This document shows positions 61,476 to 64,000 of a stretch of 64,000 bases of DNA, piece by piece. Every line of letters begins with the position of its first letter. The first letter of the stretch is position 1. Source of the stretch: Solibacillus sp. FSL H8-0538 (GTDB lineage: Bacteria > Bacillota > Bacilli > Bacillales_A > Planococcaceae); the NCBI RefSeq assembly GCF_038003525.1, contig NZ_JBBOPI010000001.1, forward strand, positions 1,665,001 through 1,729,000. Direction: 5' to 3'. The translations under genes and the position numbers were made by a program. The notes beneath the pieces were generated by a model. That model made no database searches. It was not told the DNA's origin and saw only the letters and a program-made list of their open reading frames with translations.

Positions 61476-63054
61476 GTCGCTTTATTATTACAAGAAAAGT
61501 AAAGCAGTGAATCCGAGGACGGTGCAAGCTGATGCTGTAGTTTATGGTGCTACACCAGCAGGCATTACAGCGGCATTGCAACTGAAAAGCCGGGGATACG
61601 CCGTCATTATCGCAGAGTTTAGCCGACATATTGGCGGGATAAGTGCGAGCGGACTTGGTGCAACGGATTTAGGCGCAGAGCCAGCTGTAGGTGGATACGC
61701 AAGGCAGTTTTACAAAGAGGTGGCGGGACATTACGGCGTAGAAAAGCAGTTTACTTTTGAACCGCATGTTGCGCAGCGCATTTTCACAAAGTGGTTAACC
61801 GAAGCCGATATTCCGGTCTACACCGAGCAACATTTACAACAGGTATATACTAATAGTGGCGTTATTACAGCTATTTCTATGGAAGACGGCACACGTTTCG
61901 AAGCGAAAGTATGGTTAGATTGTAGCTATGAAGGCGATTTAATGGCGATGGCGGGCGTTTCGTACAAAGTAGGGCGCGAAGCTAATTCGACGTATAAAGA
62001 AATATATAACGGCATTCAGTTTGGTGCCCCACATCATAAGTTTGAAAAGTGGATTGATCCGTATGTAATTGAAGGAGATACGAGCAGTGGTTTACTTCAT
62101 GGCATTACAGAAGATAGCTCGCAGCAGCTCGGCTTTCAAGGGCAAGGTGATCACCGCATTCAAGCGTATAATTTCCGTATTTGTTTAACGACTGTACCAA
62201 ATAAGCTAGCATTTCCGAAGCCGCCAAATTACGATGCAACAAAATATGAATTGCTTCTGCGATATATCCAGTCTGGAGTGTGGGATGCATTGAAGCTCCA
62301 TACGCCATTACCGAATGACAAAACAGATTTAAATAATTACGGAGCGTTTTCAACGGATTACATCGGCATGAATTATGACTGGCCGGACGGAAGCTACCGT
62401 CGCCGTGAAGAAATTTTCCAAGCACATTTATCATATGTAATGGGGCTGTTGTACTTTTTAACGAATGATAACCGTGTCCCCCTATTTATTCGCCAACAAG
62501 TGAGTAAATACGGGTTACCACTGGATGAATTTAAAGATACGCATCACTGGCCACATCAACTGTATATACGTGAAGCACGTCGCATGATTTCCGATGTTAT
62601 CATGACGGATCACTACCCATTACAGCAGAAATTTGTTCACGATTCTATTGGGTTAGCTTCATTTCATATGGATTCCCATAATTGCCGCCGCATGGTAGTA
62701 GATGGACGTGTGGTAAATGAAGGGGATGTACAAGTAGCAGTAAGTCCATTTGCCATTTCTTATCAAGCGATTCGTCCGAAACGGGAAGAATGCGAAAACT
62801 TACTTGTCCCAGTTTGCCTTTCTGCTTCTCATATTGCGTACGGTTCGATTCGCATGGAGCCTGTCTTTATGATTATTGGGCAATCAGCGGGTATGGCGGC
62901 AGCACTTGCACTAGACAATAACTGTGCGGTTCAACAAGTTTCGTATGCCCGTTTGCGCGCACTGCTCGAACAGGCAGGGCAAGTGCTTGACTGGGACACG
63001 TCCATACAAGATGACCCACTAGCCCGTATGAAAGAAACGTTTGGCAAAGTATAA
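61468..63054 (+). CDS. FAD-dependent oxidoreductase (FAD_oxidored family)
   Basis: This 528-residue protein begins with an FAD-binding Rossmann segment (D-A-V-V-Y-G-A-T-P-A-G-I-T-A-A-L-Q-L) and continues with R-H-I-G-G-I-S-A-S-G-L-G and the distal V-G-Q-S-A-G-M-A-A-A-L-A end typical of the FAD_oxidored (PF12831-like) group. These are frequent in polysaccharide- and sugar-utilisation loci, where substrates are rarely known. I prefer GTG 61468, spaced from AAAGGTAGGTG. No signal peptide is present. It probably performs a flavin-dependent step in the pathway. Confidence 0.9.
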   Translation: MFESLYYYKKSKAVNPRTVQADAVVYGATPAGITAALQLKSRGYAVIIAEFSRHIGGISASGLGATDLGAEPAVGGYARQFYKEVAGHYGVEKQFTFEPHVAQRIFTKWLTEADIPVYTEQHLQQVYTNSGVITAISMEDGTRFEAKVWLDCSYEGDLMAMAGVSYKVGREANSTYKEIYNGIQFGAPHHKFEKWIDPYVIEGDTSSGLLHGITEDSSQQLGFQGQGDHRIQAYNFRICLTTVPNKLAFPKPPNYDATKYELLLRYIQSGVWDALKLHTPLPNDKTDLNNYGAFSTDYIGMNYDWPDGSYRRREEIFQAHLSYVMGLLYFLTNDNRVPLFIRQQVSKYGLPLDEFKDTHHWPHQLYIREARRMISDVIMTDHYPLQQKFVHDSIGLASFHMDSHNCRRMVVDGRVVNEGDVQVAVSPFAISYQAIRPKREECENLLVPVCLSASHIAYGSIRMEPVFMIIGQSAGMAAALALDNNCAVQQVSYARLRALLEQAGQVLDWDTSIQDDPLARMKETFGKV

Positions 63055-63069
63055 GGGGGAATGAAGAAT

Positions 63070-64000
63070 ATGCAATTTCAACCATGGTCTATTGATTATA
63101 TTGATGGGCTTGTTACGTTATGGAATGCGGAATTAGATACAGAATTTCCAATGCGCAAGGAATTATTTCTACAAAATAGTTTTTACGACGTCAATGTTTT
63201 TGAAGAAGGTAGCTTTATTGCGCTAGATGACAATGGCCAAGTAATCGGGTTTGTTGTGAGTAAAACGTGGCAAGAGAAAATGGACGTCGCAATGGACAAA
63301 AGACGCGGCTGGATTCAAACGCTACTTGTATGTAGTGATGCCCGTCACAATGGGCTTGGGACAATGCTTTTAAAAAAGGCAGAGCAGGCGCTAACTAATG
63401 TAGGTATTAAAGAAATTCAACTAGGCGGTGATCCATTTCATTATTTATGCGGGATTCCGCTAAATCAGCTGGAAACAATAAAGCTAGCAGAAAAGCATGG
63501 CTATGTGAAGCGAATTGATACGTATGACTTAGTGAATGAGCTTGCAAAAGACTATGTAATGCCCGCGCATCCGAATGTTGAATACGTACTATTGAAACAA
63601 GAAGAAGCACCGCAGTTAATTGCCTTTTTACAGCGCTGTTTCCCTGGCCGCTGGGAGTACGAGGCGATGAAATATTTTGAAATGGGTGGTACGGGCCGAG
63701 AATTCGTTGTGCTGAAAAAAGAAGGGGAAATTATTGGGTTTTGTCGAATTAATGACGACCAATCCCCGATGATTGCCCAAAATATGTACTGGCGCCAGCT
63801 AATTGATGGGGAAGTAGGTGGTATTGGTCCGCTCGGGGTTGATCAAAACGAGCAAAAGCAAGGATACGGCCTTGGAATTGTGCAAGCAGGCATGGCGTAT
63901 TTACAGCAGCGTAGCGTGGAGACAATCATTATTGACTGGACGTTTTTAGTCGAGTTTTATGAAAAGCTCGACTTTAATGTGTGGAAATCATACGGCATTT
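63070..64000 (+). CDS. Tandem-GNAT acetyltransferase (3' truncated by window edge)
   Basis: The frame is open from ATG 63070 to the end of the window (310 codons). The ATG is nine bases after GGGGGA; an earlier in-frame ATG at 63061 is too close to it. Two GNAT domains are visible. The first (about residues 1-140) has V-C-S-D-A-R-H-N-G-L-G-T-M-L-L; the second (about 185-310) has G-V-D-Q-N-E-Q-K-Q-G-Y-G-L-G. It could acylate an amino-sugar or a pathway intermediate. It continues the operon past the window, 15 bp after the FAD enzyme gene. Confidence 0.88.
   Translation, partial: MQFQPWSIDYIDGLVTLWNAELDTEFPMRKELFLQNSFYDVNVFEEGSFIALDDNGQVIGFVVSKTWQEKMDVAMDKRRGWIQTLLVCSDARHNGLGTMLLKKAEQALTNVGIKEIQLGGDPFHYLCGIPLNQLETIKLAEKHGYVKRIDTYDLVNELAKDYVMPAHPNVEYVLLKQEEAPQLIAFLQRCFPGRWEYEAMKYFEMGGTGREFVVLKKEGEIIGFCRINDDQSPMIAQNMYWRQLIDGEVGGIGPLGVDQNEQKQGYGLGIVQAGMAYLQQRSVETIIIDWTFLVEFYEKLDFNVWKSYGI

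Noticed and set aside
1-64000. rRNA, tRNA, CRISPR arrays, complete insertion sequences and prophage genes
   Set aside because: Reading both strands showed no such sequences; the many inverted repeats are terminators or the listed repeat elements.

Overview
The window reads as chromosomal DNA of an AT-rich, endospore-former-type Gram-positive bacterium of the Bacillales, most likely in the Planococcaceae (Solibacillus/Lysinibacillus-like). This rests on strong purine-rich ribosome binding sites with frequent GTG and TTG starts, intrinsic terminators after most operons, an S-layer-anchored amidase (SLH-SH3b-Amidase_3), and gene sets known from Bacillus subtilis: amj, yhaQP, bmrCD (yheIH), yhgD/yhgE-like, ccdA-ccdB-ccdC-yneK and a Sco protein. 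The genus is inference. I see no rRNA, tRNA, CRISPR array, complete insertion sequence or prophage.

Layout. 0-10 kb: GNAT fragment, XRE regulator/membrane pair, lipoprotein, serine hydrolase with a membrane tail, lipid II flippase Amj behind an ECF-type promoter, an orphan SUKH protein, a PadR-controlled ABC exporter and an ECF sigma/anti-sigma pair. 10-14 kb: a nitric-oxide-type module, with a soluble chemoreceptor and flavohemoglobin (hmp), each behind an NsrR-like 11-1-11 palindrome, then an FMN split-barrel protein and a decayed cupin gene. 14-27 kb: EamA/AraC pair, stalk-domain envelope protein behind a near-perfect ECF promoter, YhgE-like exporter with TetR regulator, SWIM/SNF2 helicase, serine acetyltransferase and the S-layer amidase. 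27-34 kb: gene debris around a GC-rich repeat, YhaQP and a BmrCD-like heterodimeric exporter. 34-48 kb: AlkD glycosylase, AhpD-fold protein, an SDR lacking its catalytic Tyr/Lys, RarD, a GIY-YIG protein, the cytochrome c/Sco block, dispersed repeats with small or broken genes, and a second ECF sigma/anti-sigma pair.

48-64 kb: the most distinctive region. It holds a CUT1-type sugar importer without an ATPase, an unusual regulator combining a nucleotide-cyclase-like fold with a winged helix, and a tightly coupled operon: epimerase, DHDPS-like aldolase, MDR dehydrogenase, Gfo/Idh/MocA enzyme, protein of unknown family, second Gfo/Idh/MocA enzyme, glycosidase-like protein, FAD oxidoreductase and tandem GNAT protein, running past the window edge. 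It looks like a dedicated pathway for import and oxidoreductive breakdown of an unidentified sugar or sugar acid. A third Gfo/Idh/MocA gene survives only as an internally deleted scar. Regulatory sites and functions named below were read by eye and not tested by database search.
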